From positions 62,001-126,000 of the IMG/VR virus record IMGVR_UViG_3300044846_004119: 64,000 bases of DNA; one strand, written 5' to 3'. A model generated the notes under the pieces. That model saw only the letters and a list, made by a program, of their open reading frames with translations. It made no database searches and was not told the DNA's origin. Both the position numbers and the translations under genes were made by a program. Positions 39,901-47,724 of this stretch are shown in pieces. Position 1 is the stretch's first letter. Every line of letters begins with the position of its first letter. The stretch is from a virus.

Positions 39901-40751
39901 ATAAGATTGCGGAAGAAATTCGAGAGATTTTACAGAAAAGGAGAGATGAGTTAGATTTAACCTTTGTGGAGGACACTCACACATATTATATGAAGGATTT
40001 AGATGGTAATATCAAAGATGATTACCCTTCGGTGAGTAAGGTTATGAAATATTTTTACGAGGAGTTTGATAGTGAAGGTATCTCTTTAAGAAAGGCTAAG
40101 GGTGACCTTGAAGTCCAACAACAATTACTTGATGAGTGGAAAGCTGCTGGTGATTATTCTACAAACATGGGTAGTAGAGTACACTATTTGTTAGAGAAGA
40201 AACTTATAGAAATGTTTGGTAATTACAAGGAAGTGCGACAACCAATTTTTGATTGTGACTTTACACAGATACTTAAAGGTGATTCAATGGTCTCGGCTGG
40301 AAGTGATTATTTAAATCTTATGATTGAAAGAGGTGCGGTGTTATTAGATACTGAGATTGTGTTAGGTGACCCTGAATTAGGTTATACAGGACAACCTGAT
40401 AAGGTGTGGTTAATCTTTAATAAAGAAATGACCGAGTTTGGTTTGATAATTACCGATTGGAAATCCAATAAACCTAAAAACTTTGAACAGACTCATTTTA
40501 CGACAAAAATGAAATACCCATTTCAAAAACACCCAAACAATGCTTTAGGTCACTATTTCACACAATTACCATTCTATGGTAAATTGTTACTTAAAATGTT
40601 GAAGGGTACTAAATATGAAAATATTAAACTATACGGATGTATTGTTGTTTTAGTAAAAGAGATTGGTGAGTATGAGGAATTTAGAGTACCTAAAGAAGTA
40701 ATTACAACTATTCTTGATATGGATATGAAAAAATATTTGACTAAAAAATAA
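39891..40751 (+). CDS. PD-(D/E)XK nuclease (RecB/Cas4/lambda-exonuclease type)
   Basis: 286 residues. The family motifs are in order: GSRVHYLLEKK (about 94-104; H and E), EIVLGDPELGYTGQPDKVW (about 154-172; the metal-binding Asp in GQPD), and ITDWKSNK (about 186-193; D-x-K). Enzymes of this type resect or trim dsDNA ends in recombination and repair. The overall length and single nuclease domain fit phage-borne Cas4/lambda-exo-like nucleases. Starts inside the end of the ParB-like gene. The host-DNA degradation alternative cannot be excluded. Confidence 0.78.
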   Translation: MELNKIAEEIREILQKRRDELDLTFVEDTHTYYMKDLDGNIKDDYPSVSKVMKYFYEEFDSEGISLRKAKGDLEVQQQLLDEWKAAGDYSTNMGSRVHYLLEKKLIEMFGNYKEVRQPIFDCDFTQILKGDSMVSAGSDYLNLMIERGAVLLDTEIVLGDPELGYTGQPDKVWLIFNKEMTEFGLIITDWKSNKPKNFEQTHFTTKMKYPFQKHPNNALGHYFTQLPFYGKLLLKMLKGTKYENIKLYGCIVVLVKEIGEYEEFRVPKEVITTILDMDMKKYLTKK

Positions 40752-40767
40752 AAAATAACTATATTTT
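40736..40767 (+). promoter_or_regulatory. Possible Bacteroidota-type promoter
   Basis: TTTG at 40736-40739, 20-base spacer, TATATTTT at 40760-40767, one base short of the TAnnTTTG consensus. It would serve the small genes from 40771 or 40865 onward. AT-rich context lowers certainty. Confidence 0.35.
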
Positions 40768-40770
40768 ATT

Positions 40771-40863
40771 ATGAAAAATAATATAACATTGGTATGGGTG
40801 CATACCACAACTTTGGATTATTTTATTCCAAATGGATTAACAATAAATTATATAATTAAATAA
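40771..40863 (+). CDS. Possible peptide of 30 aa
   Basis: Open frame from ATG to TAA ending one base before the next ATG, giving a mostly hydrophobic peptide that starts MKNNITLVWVHTTTLDYF. It contains a 7-bp inverted repeat (TGGTATG/CATACCA, about 40790-40807) that could form a hairpin in the leader of the zinc-ribbon gene, so the region may be regulatory instead of coding. Confidence 0.3.
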   Translation: MKNNITLVWVHTTTLDYFIPNGLTINYIIK

Positions 40864-40864
40864 A

Positions 40865-41101
40865 ATGGAAGATATTTTAAAACCAAAAATTGACCTTAAA
40901 AAACAACCAACTGTTGAATGTGAAAAATGTTCCTCAAAATATTTTAAAGAAGTTGTTTTGATAAAAAAAGTTTCTAAACTAATGACTGGTAGTTTTGATG
41001 ATACGTTAGTTCCATTCCCAACATACCGATGTGATGATTGTGGGCATGTTAATTCGGATTTTGTGTTATTTGACGAAGGTAATAATACTAATTTAGTTTA
41101 A
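40865..41101 (+). CDS. Zinc-ribbon protein, 78 aa
   Basis: Two Cys pairs frame a beta hairpin: CEKC at residues about 19-22 and CDDC at about 57-60, a classical zinc ribbon. It is otherwise acidic at the C-terminus and has no catalytic motif. Such small zinc-ribbon proteins in phage replication clusters are often nucleic-acid or RNA-polymerase binders; the specific role here is unknown. The next gene begins 1 base after the stop. Confidence 0.7.
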   Translation: MEDILKPKIDLKKQPTVECEKCSSKYFKEVVLIKKVSKLMTGSFDDTLVPFPTYRCDDCGHVNSDFVLFDEGNNTNLV

Positions 41102-41102
41102 G

Positions 41103-41324
41103 ATGGACTATAAAGAATTTTACATTTGGTTAGATGGGTTTATGACAAATAGATGTTGGACAACAATTAAACAGATTGACATTCAAAGCATTCAAGATAA
41201 AATGAAAGAAGTTAAAGATGATTTACCTAAATTAGGTGGTAATAAGTTATCTAATGAATTTATACCAAACGCGGCACCAACCAATCCTTTAAGAGATATG
41301 ATTTGGGATATCCAAAAAAAATAG
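41103..41324 (+). CDS. Small unknown protein, 73 aa
   Basis: Starts MDYKEFYIWLDGFMTN and ends NPLRDMIWDIQKK. It looks all-helical with a conserved-looking W-L-x-G-F motif at the start and a basic end; no membrane segment, no cysteine pair. Tightly packed between the zinc-ribbon and acetyltransferase genes. Small proteins of this appearance are common in phage early regions, but I cannot assign a function. Confidence 0.65.
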   Translation: MDYKEFYIWLDGFMTNRCWTTIKQIDIQSIQDKMKEVKDDLPKLGGNKLSNEFIPNAAPTNPLRDMIWDIQKK

Positions 41325-41334
41325 TAATGTGATT

Positions 41335-41667
41335 ATGATTGAAGATATTAAAGTTATACACCTTAAGAGTAATGCTCAACAACTTGAAACATGGATTGCC
41401 ATGTTAAATGGTGAAATTATAGGCCACATATATATGGAACGAGAAGAAAGTAATAAAATAAAATTCTTAGATGCTTGGGTACATGAGGAACATAGACTAA
41501 AAGGTGTTTTTAGAATGTTGTGGGATACTAGATGGGAATATGTTAAAACTCGTTATAGTGGATATACAGTATATGCTTGGTGTAAACCAGGTTCATTACC
41601 ATTATTAATTGAAAAAGGATTCACTGAAGGTGAGACATCAACTTATGTTGAAAAAATAATAGAATAA
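41335..41667 (+). CDS. GNAT-type acetyltransferase-like protein
   Basis: 110 residues from the ATG at 41335 (an in-frame GTG at 41329 is less likely). The N-terminal strands (WIAMLNGEIIGHIYMEREE), then FLDAWVHEEHRLKGVFRML, correspond to the beta4/alpha3 acetyl-CoA region of the GNAT fold, followed by a YAWCKPGSLPLLIEKGFTEGE segment resembling the usual N-x-x-A-x-x-x-Y-x-x-x-G-F end. The pyrophosphate-binding R/Q-x-x-G-x-G/A loop is only weakly represented (HRLKGVFR), so activity is uncertain. Substrate unknown. Confidence 0.6.
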   Translation: MIEDIKVIHLKSNAQQLETWIAMLNGEIIGHIYMEREESNKIKFLDAWVHEEHRLKGVFRMLWDTRWEYVKTRYSGYTVYAWCKPGSLPLLIEKGFTEGETSTYVEKIIE

Positions 41668-41680
41668 ATAAATTAAAACT

Positions 41681-42016
41681 ATGAAAAACTTATTAACCAT
41701 CATTGTTAGTACATCAATTCTTATTGGAATATTTGCCGCCATTATCAATAATAGAGCGAATACCAAATTCAGTGGAGTAATAAAAGATAAAGAAAGAATA
41801 ATTGATAGTCTTAAAAAAAACCCCCATGTAGACACTCTATGGTTATCATTACCTGAAGACTCCATTAAGGTTCAAATAGGAAAACAATTAAAAAAAATTC
41901 AATCTCAAAGGGATAGAAATCGGGCGTTGAAAGAATATATTATTTTTTTAGAAAATGATAACCAATTTTTAGGTAGTGTTCTTGCAGAGAAAGAATTAAA
42001 AGACGGTATCAAATAA
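41681..42016 (+). CDS. Small membrane-anchored coiled-coil protein, 111 aa
   Basis: Residues about 3-22 (NLLTIIVSTSILIGIFAAII) form one N-terminal membrane segment or signal anchor, and residues about 30-105 are charged and helical with heptad character (KDKERIIDSLKKN ... KQLKKIQSQRDRNRALKEY). The topology (short inner tail, one membrane pass, periplasmic helix) is like an inner-membrane spanin or a membrane accessory of the phage, but it is far from the amidase gene. Function unknown. Confidence 0.6.
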   Translation: MKNLLTIIVSTSILIGIFAAIINNRANTKFSGVIKDKERIIDSLKKNPHVDTLWLSLPEDSIKVQIGKQLKKIQSQRDRNRALKEYIIFLENDNQFLGSVLAEKELKDGIK

Positions 42017-42042
42017 TAAATAAATTACTAAAAACATAAAAA

Positions 42043-42288
42043 ATGAAAAAAAGAACACTTAACGAGTTAAGACAAGAAAAAGAATTTGGTTACAAACCAC
42101 CGGTAGATAAGAAAACAAAACCGGAACAAATTTTTGAGATTAAAATTACCATAACAGATGGAGAAAAAAAAATAAAATCAAAAATTAATGTTTCCGATTA
42201 TAAAACATCAAAAGAATTACATAACGTTAGTTTAGTTGATGAAACAGTGGCCGCTTTATTAGTTGAATTTGAAAATAATATCAAATAA
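42043..42288 (+). CDS. Small basic unknown protein, 81 aa
   Basis: Begins MKKRTLNELRQEKEFGYKPP and continues with a beta-like stretch (IKITITDGEKKIKSKINV), then a helix near the C-terminus (ETVAALLVEFENNIK). No cysteines or membrane segment. It lies 26 bases after the preceding gene with an A-rich leader. I do not recognise it. Confidence 0.6.
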   Translation: MKKRTLNELRQEKEFGYKPPVDKKTKPEQIFEIKITITDGEKKIKSKINVSDYKTSKELHNVSLVDETVAALLVEFENNIK

Positions 42289-42299
42289 TAGAAGTAAAA

Positions 42300-42401
42300 A
42301 TGATTGATATGTTATATAGATTAAGATATAAATTATTAAAATATGTGTTGTATAATCAACGTAAGATTGATAAAACAACAAAGATTACCCTAAACGATTA
42401 A
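42300..42401 (+). CDS. Possible peptide of 33 aa
   Basis: ATG at 42300 gives MIDMLYRLRYKLLKYVLYN and then a basic tail to TAA at 42399-42401. It would be an amphipathic helix. Its start is 11 bases after the preceding stop and it ends 12 bases before the TTG start of the cysteine synthase gene, so it fits the compact spacing of the region, but there is no family evidence. Confidence 0.35.
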   Translation: MIDMLYRLRYKLLKYVLYNQRKIDKTTKITLND

Positions 42402-42413
42402 ACTTAATTTAAA

Positions 42414-43295
42414 TTGGAAAATTATTTAGAGGTGGGCCAAACACCACTTATCCCTATTGATATTGATGGAGTCATTATTTGGGGTAAGGCAGAATTTATG
42501 AACCCATCAGGTTCTGTTAAAGACAGACCAATCAAAAACATTTTAACACGAGCGGTAGAGAATGGTTTATTATCCAAAGGAGGTACCGTTGTTGAAGCAA
42601 CTAGTGGAAACGCAGGTATTTCATTTGCCATGTATTGTGCCGAAATGGGGTTTAAATGTGTTATTGTAATGCCATCTAACATGAGTGAAGAACGTAAAAA
42701 AATGTTACGTCTATATGGTGCGGAACTTATTGAAGTTGGACCTGGTGATTTTGATTCTGCAATTAAATTAAGAGATGAGTTGGCAGAAAAAAATGGATGG
42801 TTTAATGGAAATCAATTTGCATCGCCTTGGAATATAGAGGCTCATAAAGAAGGGACAGGTGTTGAACTAATGTATCAGGCAATTAGTAATAAAATTAGAC
42901 CATCAGCATTTGTATTAGGAACTGGTACTGGTGGAACACTAATGGGGGCGGGAGAAACACTTAAAAATTTTTATTATGATATGGAAATTGTTGCGGTTGA
43001 ACCATCAGAGTCACCAGTAATGAGTGGAGGAGAATCAGGATTACATGGGATTCAGGGAATTGGTGATGGTTCTAAGTTTATGGTTGATTTAGATTTTGTT
43101 GACCACATTATTACAATATCAACAGAAGAGGCGACTCAAATGAGTCGTAGATTATCTAAAGATTATGGAATCTTTGTTGGAATTTCTGCGGGAGCAAATG
43201 TTTTGGCCTCACTTAAATACGGACAAAAGTTTGATAAGACAAATATTTTCACTATACTTTGTGATAGAGGAGACAGATACCTTTCAATATTATGA
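42414..43295 (+). CDS. cysM: Cysteine synthase (O-acetylserine sulfhydrylase B-like)
   Basis: 293 residues, complete for the PLP fold-type II family. PLP lysine in NPSGSVKDRP (K36), substrate loop TSGNAG (63-68), phosphate loop GTGTGGT (169-175), GIQGIGDG (212-219), GISAGA (256-261), and the C-terminal CDRGDRYLS (283-291) that closely resembles CysM. Also NMSEERKKMLRLYGAELI is the CysM-like spelling. It should make cysteine from O-acetylserine (or a phosphoserine-type substrate) and sulfide. The start is TTG with no ATG near. The stop overlaps the gp47 gene (ATGA). A biosynthetic enzyme within a recombination operon is unusual; transfer from a bacterium is likely. Confidence 0.88.
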   Translation: MENYLEVGQTPLIPIDIDGVIIWGKAEFMNPSGSVKDRPIKNILTRAVENGLLSKGGTVVEATSGNAGISFAMYCAEMGFKCVIVMPSNMSEERKKMLRLYGAELIEVGPGDFDSAIKLRDELAEKNGWFNGNQFASPWNIEAHKEGTGVELMYQAISNKIRPSAFVLGTGTGGTLMGAGETLKNFYYDMEIVAVEPSESPVMSGGESGLHGIQGIGDGSKFMVDLDFVDHIITISTEEATQMSRRLSKDYGIFVGISAGANVLASLKYGQKFDKTNIFTILCDRGDRYLSIL

Positions 43296-44071
43296 TTAAA
43301 ACTTTAGTACACTTTTCTGATTTACATATCAGATTATATAAAGACCACAATTTATACCGTTCAATATTAGAACCCGCAATTGAACAATGGAAAGAATTGT
43401 CTCCTGACCGTATTATATTTACGGGAGACTTGGTCCACAGTAAGAATCAATTAACTCCAGAACTTATTGAGTTTGTTGTTTGGATTTTAACAGAATGTTC
43501 TAACATTGCTAAAACAATTATTATACCTGGTAATCACGATTTTTTAACAAATAATACCGAAAGATTAGACGCTCTTACACCTATCATTAATTCTTTGAAT
43601 AATGATAATATTGTATACTACCGAGATAGAGGTGTGTATGAGGATGATAACATTAGTTGGTGTGTTTATTCTCAATACCAAGGAAATATTCCTCCTGATA
43701 TTATTGATGGTAAGGGAAGAAAGATTGGTTTATTTCATGGTCCTATTTCAGGTTTAAAAACAGACCTTGGATTTGAGTTTGGTGAGGAAGCGTATGAGAT
43801 TGAAAAGTTTGATGGTTTGGAAACCGTATTATGTGGTGATATTCACAAACGAGCTGAGTTCCAAATTAAAGGGGGTAAAGGTTATATGATTGGTTCAACA
43901 ATTCAAAATAATTTAGGTGAAAGTATTAGTAAACACGGATATGGTATTTATGATGTTGAAAACAAAGAATATAAATATAAAGATTTATTTAATCCAAAAC
44001 CTTATCTTTCATTTAAAATAACATCATTTGAGGATATTATAAATGGAAAAGAAAAACTCACAAATGTATAA
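43292..44071 (+). CDS. 47: Recombination nuclease subunit, SbcD/Mre11-like (T4 gp47)
   Basis: 259 residues, shorter than T4 gp47 (339). Calcineurin-type metallophosphatase motifs: SDLHI at about 9-13, FTGDLVHSK near 47-55, PGNHDF near 84-89, FHG near 148-150 and GDIHKRAEF near 185-193. It forms the nuclease part of the gp46/gp47 complex (SbcCD/Rad50-Mre11 type) that resects DNA ends for recombination-dependent replication. It starts within the end of the cysteine synthase gene. Three small genes separate it from the gp46 gene. Confidence 0.85.
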   Translation: MIKTLVHFSDLHIRLYKDHNLYRSILEPAIEQWKELSPDRIIFTGDLVHSKNQLTPELIEFVVWILTECSNIAKTIIIPGNHDFLTNNTERLDALTPIINSLNNDNIVYYRDRGVYEDDNISWCVYSQYQGNIPPDIIDGKGRKIGLFHGPISGLKTDLGFEFGEEAYEIEKFDGLETVLCGDIHKRAEFQIKGGKGYMIGSTIQNNLGESISKHGYGIYDVENKEYKYKDLFNPKPYLSFKITSFEDIINGKEKLTNV

Positions 44072-44672
44072 TATTGATATTAATAACACTAAAGAAATCT
44101 ATGATTTTTGTTTATTAAATAAAATTTTGGATATTGATGGGTTTATTAATAAATGTTTTAAGAATGGATTTCATATTGAAAAGTATGGTTTTATTGGGGA
44201 AGACTCAGGTAAAACACTTAATGATGGTGAAAAAGACTTAAAAACGGGTGGGATTCAGGAAAAACGTGTAGAAATCGAGGTAATCCGAGAAATACGGGTG
44301 GAAGTACCTGTTGAAGTGATTAAAGAAGTTGAAAAAATTGTGGAGGTTATTAAAGAAGTTCCTGTTGAAAAAATAATTGAAAAAATCATCCAAGTTTCTG
44401 ATGATACTCAAATAAATGAACTGTTGTTAAAAATACAACAGTTGGAAAACAGGCCACCTGAAATTGTTGAAGTTATTAAAGAGGTCATTACCCAATCAAA
44501 TAACGATAAGTCATTAATGTTACAAGACACATTGAATAAATTAAGAAAAGAACTTACAGAAAAAAATAGTAAGATAACAGAACTTGAGGGGACTATCAAA
44601 AAATTAGAACAAATAAACATAAATCAAGGGGCGGCTTATATGAAAGGGTCGAACCTAACAAAAAACATATAA
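44043..44672 (+). CDS. Coiled-coil protein with VEVIKEV repeats, 209 aa
   Basis: Starts 29 bases inside the gp47 gene. Residues 1-60 are globular-like. Residues about 75-120 are a short-period repeat of V-E-V-x-x-E-V type (RVEVPVEVIKEVEKIVEVI, continuing through VPVEKIIEK). Residues about 120-205 are a long heptad-like coiled coil. The same repeat occurs in the membrane protein at 49439. The alternating acidic/basic and valine pattern suggests extended stacking or beta-helical packing. No catalytic motif. A structural or tethering role next to the gp46/47 genes is possible. Confidence 0.72.
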   Translation: MEKKNSQMYNIDINNTKEIYDFCLLNKILDIDGFINKCFKNGFHIEKYGFIGEDSGKTLNDGEKDLKTGGIQEKRVEIEVIREIRVEVPVEVIKEVEKIVEVIKEVPVEKIIEKIIQVSDDTQINELLLKIQQLENRPPEIVEVIKEVITQSNNDKSLMLQDTLNKLRKELTEKNSKITELEGTIKKLEQININQGAAYMKGSNLTKNI

Positions 44673-44673
44673 T

Positions 44674-45012
44674 ATGGCAATTTTAATTTGGTTAATCGCC
44701 GCTTATGGAATGAGTAACATACTTGTGTACAGTTCCATATTCGCAGGAATGAGAGAGTTCTTCAAAAAATGGGGAAGTAATAAATTAGTACCTTTACACG
44801 GGATTGGACAATTCATATCGGATTTACTATCTTGTATGATGTGTACTAGTACATGGGTTGGATTTTTCTTCTCATTATGTTATTACTCACCATCACATGA
44901 ATTGATTGGTACAAATATTACATCATTCTTTTTTGATGGTATGATAGCCTCAGGATTTGTATGGGGGATAAATGCAATAATAGAATGGTTCGAAGAGAAT
45001 CGACCTAAATAA
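44674..45012 (+). CDS. Small membrane protein with CxxCxxxW motif (DUF1360-like)
   Basis: 112 residues with three hydrophobic segments (about 2-24, 50-72 and 86-104). The second begins LLSCMMCTSTWVGFFFSL, whose C-x-x-C-x-x-x-W-x-G pattern resembles DUF1360 membrane proteins of phages and spore formers, whose function is not known. Starts 1 base after the preceding stop and lies inside the recombination operon. Confidence 0.6.
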   Translation: MAILIWLIAAYGMSNILVYSSIFAGMREFFKKWGSNKLVPLHGIGQFISDLLSCMMCTSTWVGFFFSLCYYSPSHELIGTNITSFFFDGMIASGFVWGINAIIEWFEENRPK

Positions 45013-45034
45013 TTTATAAATAAAAAACAAAAAA

Positions 45035-45304
45035 ATGGGAAAAAAAGCAAAAGAACACAGAAAAAAAACTCAAGCGAGAAACGTAAAAATTAAGGGAGAA
45101 CAAAAAAAAATGCAAAAACTTTACCAAGACATGTTCAGTAAACAATTAACTGACTTAGAATCTAAATTTTCCGGCGAAACAGAAAATTTAACTGTTAAAG
45201 TTGGAGATGTTGAGGTACCTTTTGAGGTGGTGAATAACCCAATTGAAAATATCCTTGAACAAAAACAAGTTGAAAAAATAGAAATTTCTGATTTAGAAAA
45301 ATAA
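45035..45304 (+). CDS. Small charged protein, 89 aa
   Basis: The N-terminus is strongly basic (MGKKAKEHRKKTQARNVK), the middle is helical, and the C-terminus is acidic (KQVEKIEISDLEK) after a strand pair (LTVKVGDVEVPFEVV). Four bases separate it from the gp46 gene, so it is probably co-translated with it. It could bind nucleic acid through the basic end. No family recognised. Confidence 0.65.
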   Translation: MGKKAKEHRKKTQARNVKIKGEQKKMQKLYQDMFSKQLTDLESKFSGETENLTVKVGDVEVPFEVVNNPIENILEQKQVEKIEISDLEK

Positions 45305-45308
45305 TAGA

Positions 45309-47681
45309 ATGGATTTATTTAATCCACCAATAGAATTTAATTATAAAATAATGAATAGTGAATTAGAGTTTGAAACTTTTGATAATCCATATGTACAAGT
45401 TGTATGGGATGATTATGCTGAAAATTTTACTCAAGAAAAGATTAAAAGTGTTAGACATTATTTCCAAAAAAAATACAATACGACTAATGTAAATGTTATT
45501 ACTAAGACTAAGGCTAGTGATGATGTCACTCATACTGTTGACATATCTTTTAATATCTTGGACAAGAATTATCAGTCTGAATTAGTTAAAACATATCTAA
45601 CATCTAAATCTTTAGAGAAGTATTTTGATGAGGTAATTCATCTTGATGGGATTGTTGATAATAAATTATTGGTTAATAACAGTGAAGTTACCCCATTTAA
45701 ACGATGGTTCATTAAGAACATTGAGTTCTCAAATTTCCTTTCATATGGTGAGAATCAGAAATTGGATTTTGAAAAATGTGATGGGATTACCGTAGTTGAG
45801 TCTAACCCACCAAATTTTGGAGGTAAAACAGTTTTAACTGTGGATTTATTATTGTTCTTATTCTTTAATGAGACTACTAAAACATCCAAAGCCGAAGAGG
45901 TCTTCAATCGATTCACCGATAAGAATAAAGTATCCGTTAAAGGAGAAATCATTATCGATGGTGATGAATATATAATTGTTAGACATATTGAAAGAAAAAA
46001 ATCTAAGGCGGGAGAGTGGAATGTTAAAACTGAATTGGACTTTTTTAAAAAGTTGTCTGACGGTAGTTTACAAAACTTTACAGGAGAACAAAGACGAGAA
46101 ACAGAGGCGTTCATTAAAACTTCCATTGGGTCTAAAGAAGATTTCTTAATGACAATCTTAACTACTGCAACTAACTTAGAGGATTTAATTGATTCTAAAC
46201 CAACTGCTAGAGGGCAAGTTTTGTCAAGATTCATGGGGTTAGATTTTCTTAAAAAGAAAGAAGAGGAGGGAAAGGAAATCTACAGTGATTTCTCAAAATC
46301 AATGATGTCTAACATTTATAGTAGTGAAAAGTTAAAAACCGATAATGAAGATTATAATTCTAAAATAGTTGGGTTTAATGAAGAGAACCAACAACTCCAA
46401 AAAGATTTAATTAATGTTCAGGAGAGAATCATTAAAGGTCAGGAATACAAAGATAATTTGTTAAAGAGTAAACATAATGACATTGATAAAGAAATCAGTT
46501 TACTTTCCCCTGATAAAGTAATTTTGGATATAACAACTCTTAAAAGTCAAAGACAAGGTGTTGAAAAACAATTTTCCGAAATAAAAGTTGTTGAACCATC
46601 ATCTTTTTATCATGAGGATGAACATGATAAAGTTAAAGAAGACTACAATGAGGAGTATAAGAAAAAAGTTGAGGTTGACCATAAAATAAAAACTATTGAG
46701 GATTTGAAGAGTTCTGTTGATGGCGGAATTAAATGTGAACATTGTGGAATTAATTTAATGATGGCATCAATTACCCAATCTAAAATTGCCGAACTTGATG
46801 GTTATATTAAGCATAAAGACCAAATTTCGGAGTTAATGCAGGTTTTATTAGGCAAAGAACAAAGTTTCGTACAACTTAAAAAAGAGTTTGATGAGTATGA
46901 AAAAAACAAACTAATAAAAGAAAAATACGAACTTAGTATTGAATCGTTTGATTTAAAAATTAAAAGACTCCAAGAGAAGTTAACAAAATATAATGAGTTA
47001 CAGGATAAGATAACATCCAACGAAAAAATTGAAACCCAATTAATTAAAGCGGGTTTACGTTTAGATGACCTTGATGTTGAAAAAAGTAACACAACAAAAA
47101 AAATAAACAGTAACGATTATCAAATCCAAACGTATAAAGATAAGATTGAACAAAATTTAAAAACAATTGTTAAGATTGGTGAAGAGGCGGAACGAGAAAA
47201 AATCTACAAAATTTATTTGGAAATATATGGTAAAAACGGAGTATCAAAAATGATTATGAAAACGATGATGCCGTTAATCAATTCTGAATTACAAAGGTTG
47301 TTGGAGAATAGTTCTCATTTCAGATTGGAAGTTAATATTAATGATAAGAACGAAGTTGAGTTCCTGATGATTGATAACAATACTCAGGTAGAAAAACTTA
47401 TGGCCTCAGGTTCAGGTTACGAAAGAACAATCGCCTCTTTAGCGTTAAGAGCTGTATTAAGTAAAATTTGTTCATTACCTAAACCAAATATTGTGGTATT
47501 TGATGAAGTCTTTGGTAAAATATCTAACGATAACTTGGATATGGTTTCCGAGTTCTTTACAAAGATTAAAGAATATTTTGAAAAAATATTTGTTATAACA
47601 CATAACCCATTGGTGACCAACTGGTCTGATAATGTGGTTAAGATTAGGAAGGAAGAAAATATTAGTTTTGTGTCACAATAA
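45309..47681 (+). CDS. 46: Recombination nuclease subunit, SbcC/Rad50-like (T4 gp46)
   Basis: 790 residues, longer than T4 gp46 (560) because of an about 130-residue N-terminal extension before the ATPase. The ABC/SMC head has a P-loop-like NFGGKTVL at about 173-180 (the usual G-x-N-G-x-G-K-S/T is degenerate at the start), a signature ASGSGYERTIASLALR at about 699-714, Walker B IVVFDEVFG at about 729-737 and a switch His in VITHNP. The central region is a long antiparallel coiled coil with a zinc-hook KCEHCG near 475. With gp47 it processes DNA ends. It is the last gene before the sigma-factor promoter. Confidence 0.87.
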   Translation: MDLFNPPIEFNYKIMNSELEFETFDNPYVQVVWDDYAENFTQEKIKSVRHYFQKKYNTTNVNVITKTKASDDVTHTVDISFNILDKNYQSELVKTYLTSKSLEKYFDEVIHLDGIVDNKLLVNNSEVTPFKRWFIKNIEFSNFLSYGENQKLDFEKCDGITVVESNPPNFGGKTVLTVDLLLFLFFNETTKTSKAEEVFNRFTDKNKVSVKGEIIIDGDEYIIVRHIERKKSKAGEWNVKTELDFFKKLSDGSLQNFTGEQRRETEAFIKTSIGSKEDFLMTILTTATNLEDLIDSKPTARGQVLSRFMGLDFLKKKEEEGKEIYSDFSKSMMSNIYSSEKLKTDNEDYNSKIVGFNEENQQLQKDLINVQERIIKGQEYKDNLLKSKHNDIDKEISLLSPDKVILDITTLKSQRQGVEKQFSEIKVVEPSSFYHEDEHDKVKEDYNEEYKKKVEVDHKIKTIEDLKSSVDGGIKCEHCGINLMMASITQSKIAELDGYIKHKDQISELMQVLLGKEQSFVQLKKEFDEYEKNKLIKEKYELSIESFDLKIKRLQEKLTKYNELQDKITSNEKIETQLIKAGLRLDDLDVEKSNTTKKINSNDYQIQTYKDKIEQNLKTIVKIGEEAEREKIYKIYLEIYGKNGVSKMIMKTMMPLINSELQRLLENSSHFRLEVNINDKNEVEFLMIDNNTQVEKLMASGSGYERTIASLALRAVLSKICSLPKPNIVVFDEVFGKISNDNLDMVSEFFTKIKEYFEKIFVITHNPLVTNWSDNVVKIRKEENISFVSQ

Positions 47682-47712
47682 TTTGATATTAACTAAATAA
47701 TTTGTAATTTTG
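47682..47712 (+). promoter_or_regulatory. Bacteroidota-type promoter for the sigma operon
   Basis: TTTG at 47682-47685, 19-base spacer, TAATTTTG at 47705-47712: an exact match to TTTG-N19/20-TAnnTTTG as used by the Bacteroidota housekeeping sigma factor. The ATG at 47725 is 12 bases past the -7 box, giving a very short leader. Confidence 0.7.
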
Positions 47713-47724
47713 TAAAAAAAACAT

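Noticed and set aside
45015-45022. Plus-sense TATAAATA (T4-type late box) before the 89-aa gene
   Set aside because: Single case in AT-rich DNA; the sense motif that recurs before genes is TATTTATA. A similar TATAAATA at 34591 is not before any plus-strand gene.
45755-46234. Minus-strand open frame of 159 codons in the gp46 gene
   Set aside because: Antisense shadow of a clear ATPase gene with no promoter or family likeness; the same holds for minus frames at 51253-51696 and 53835-54248.
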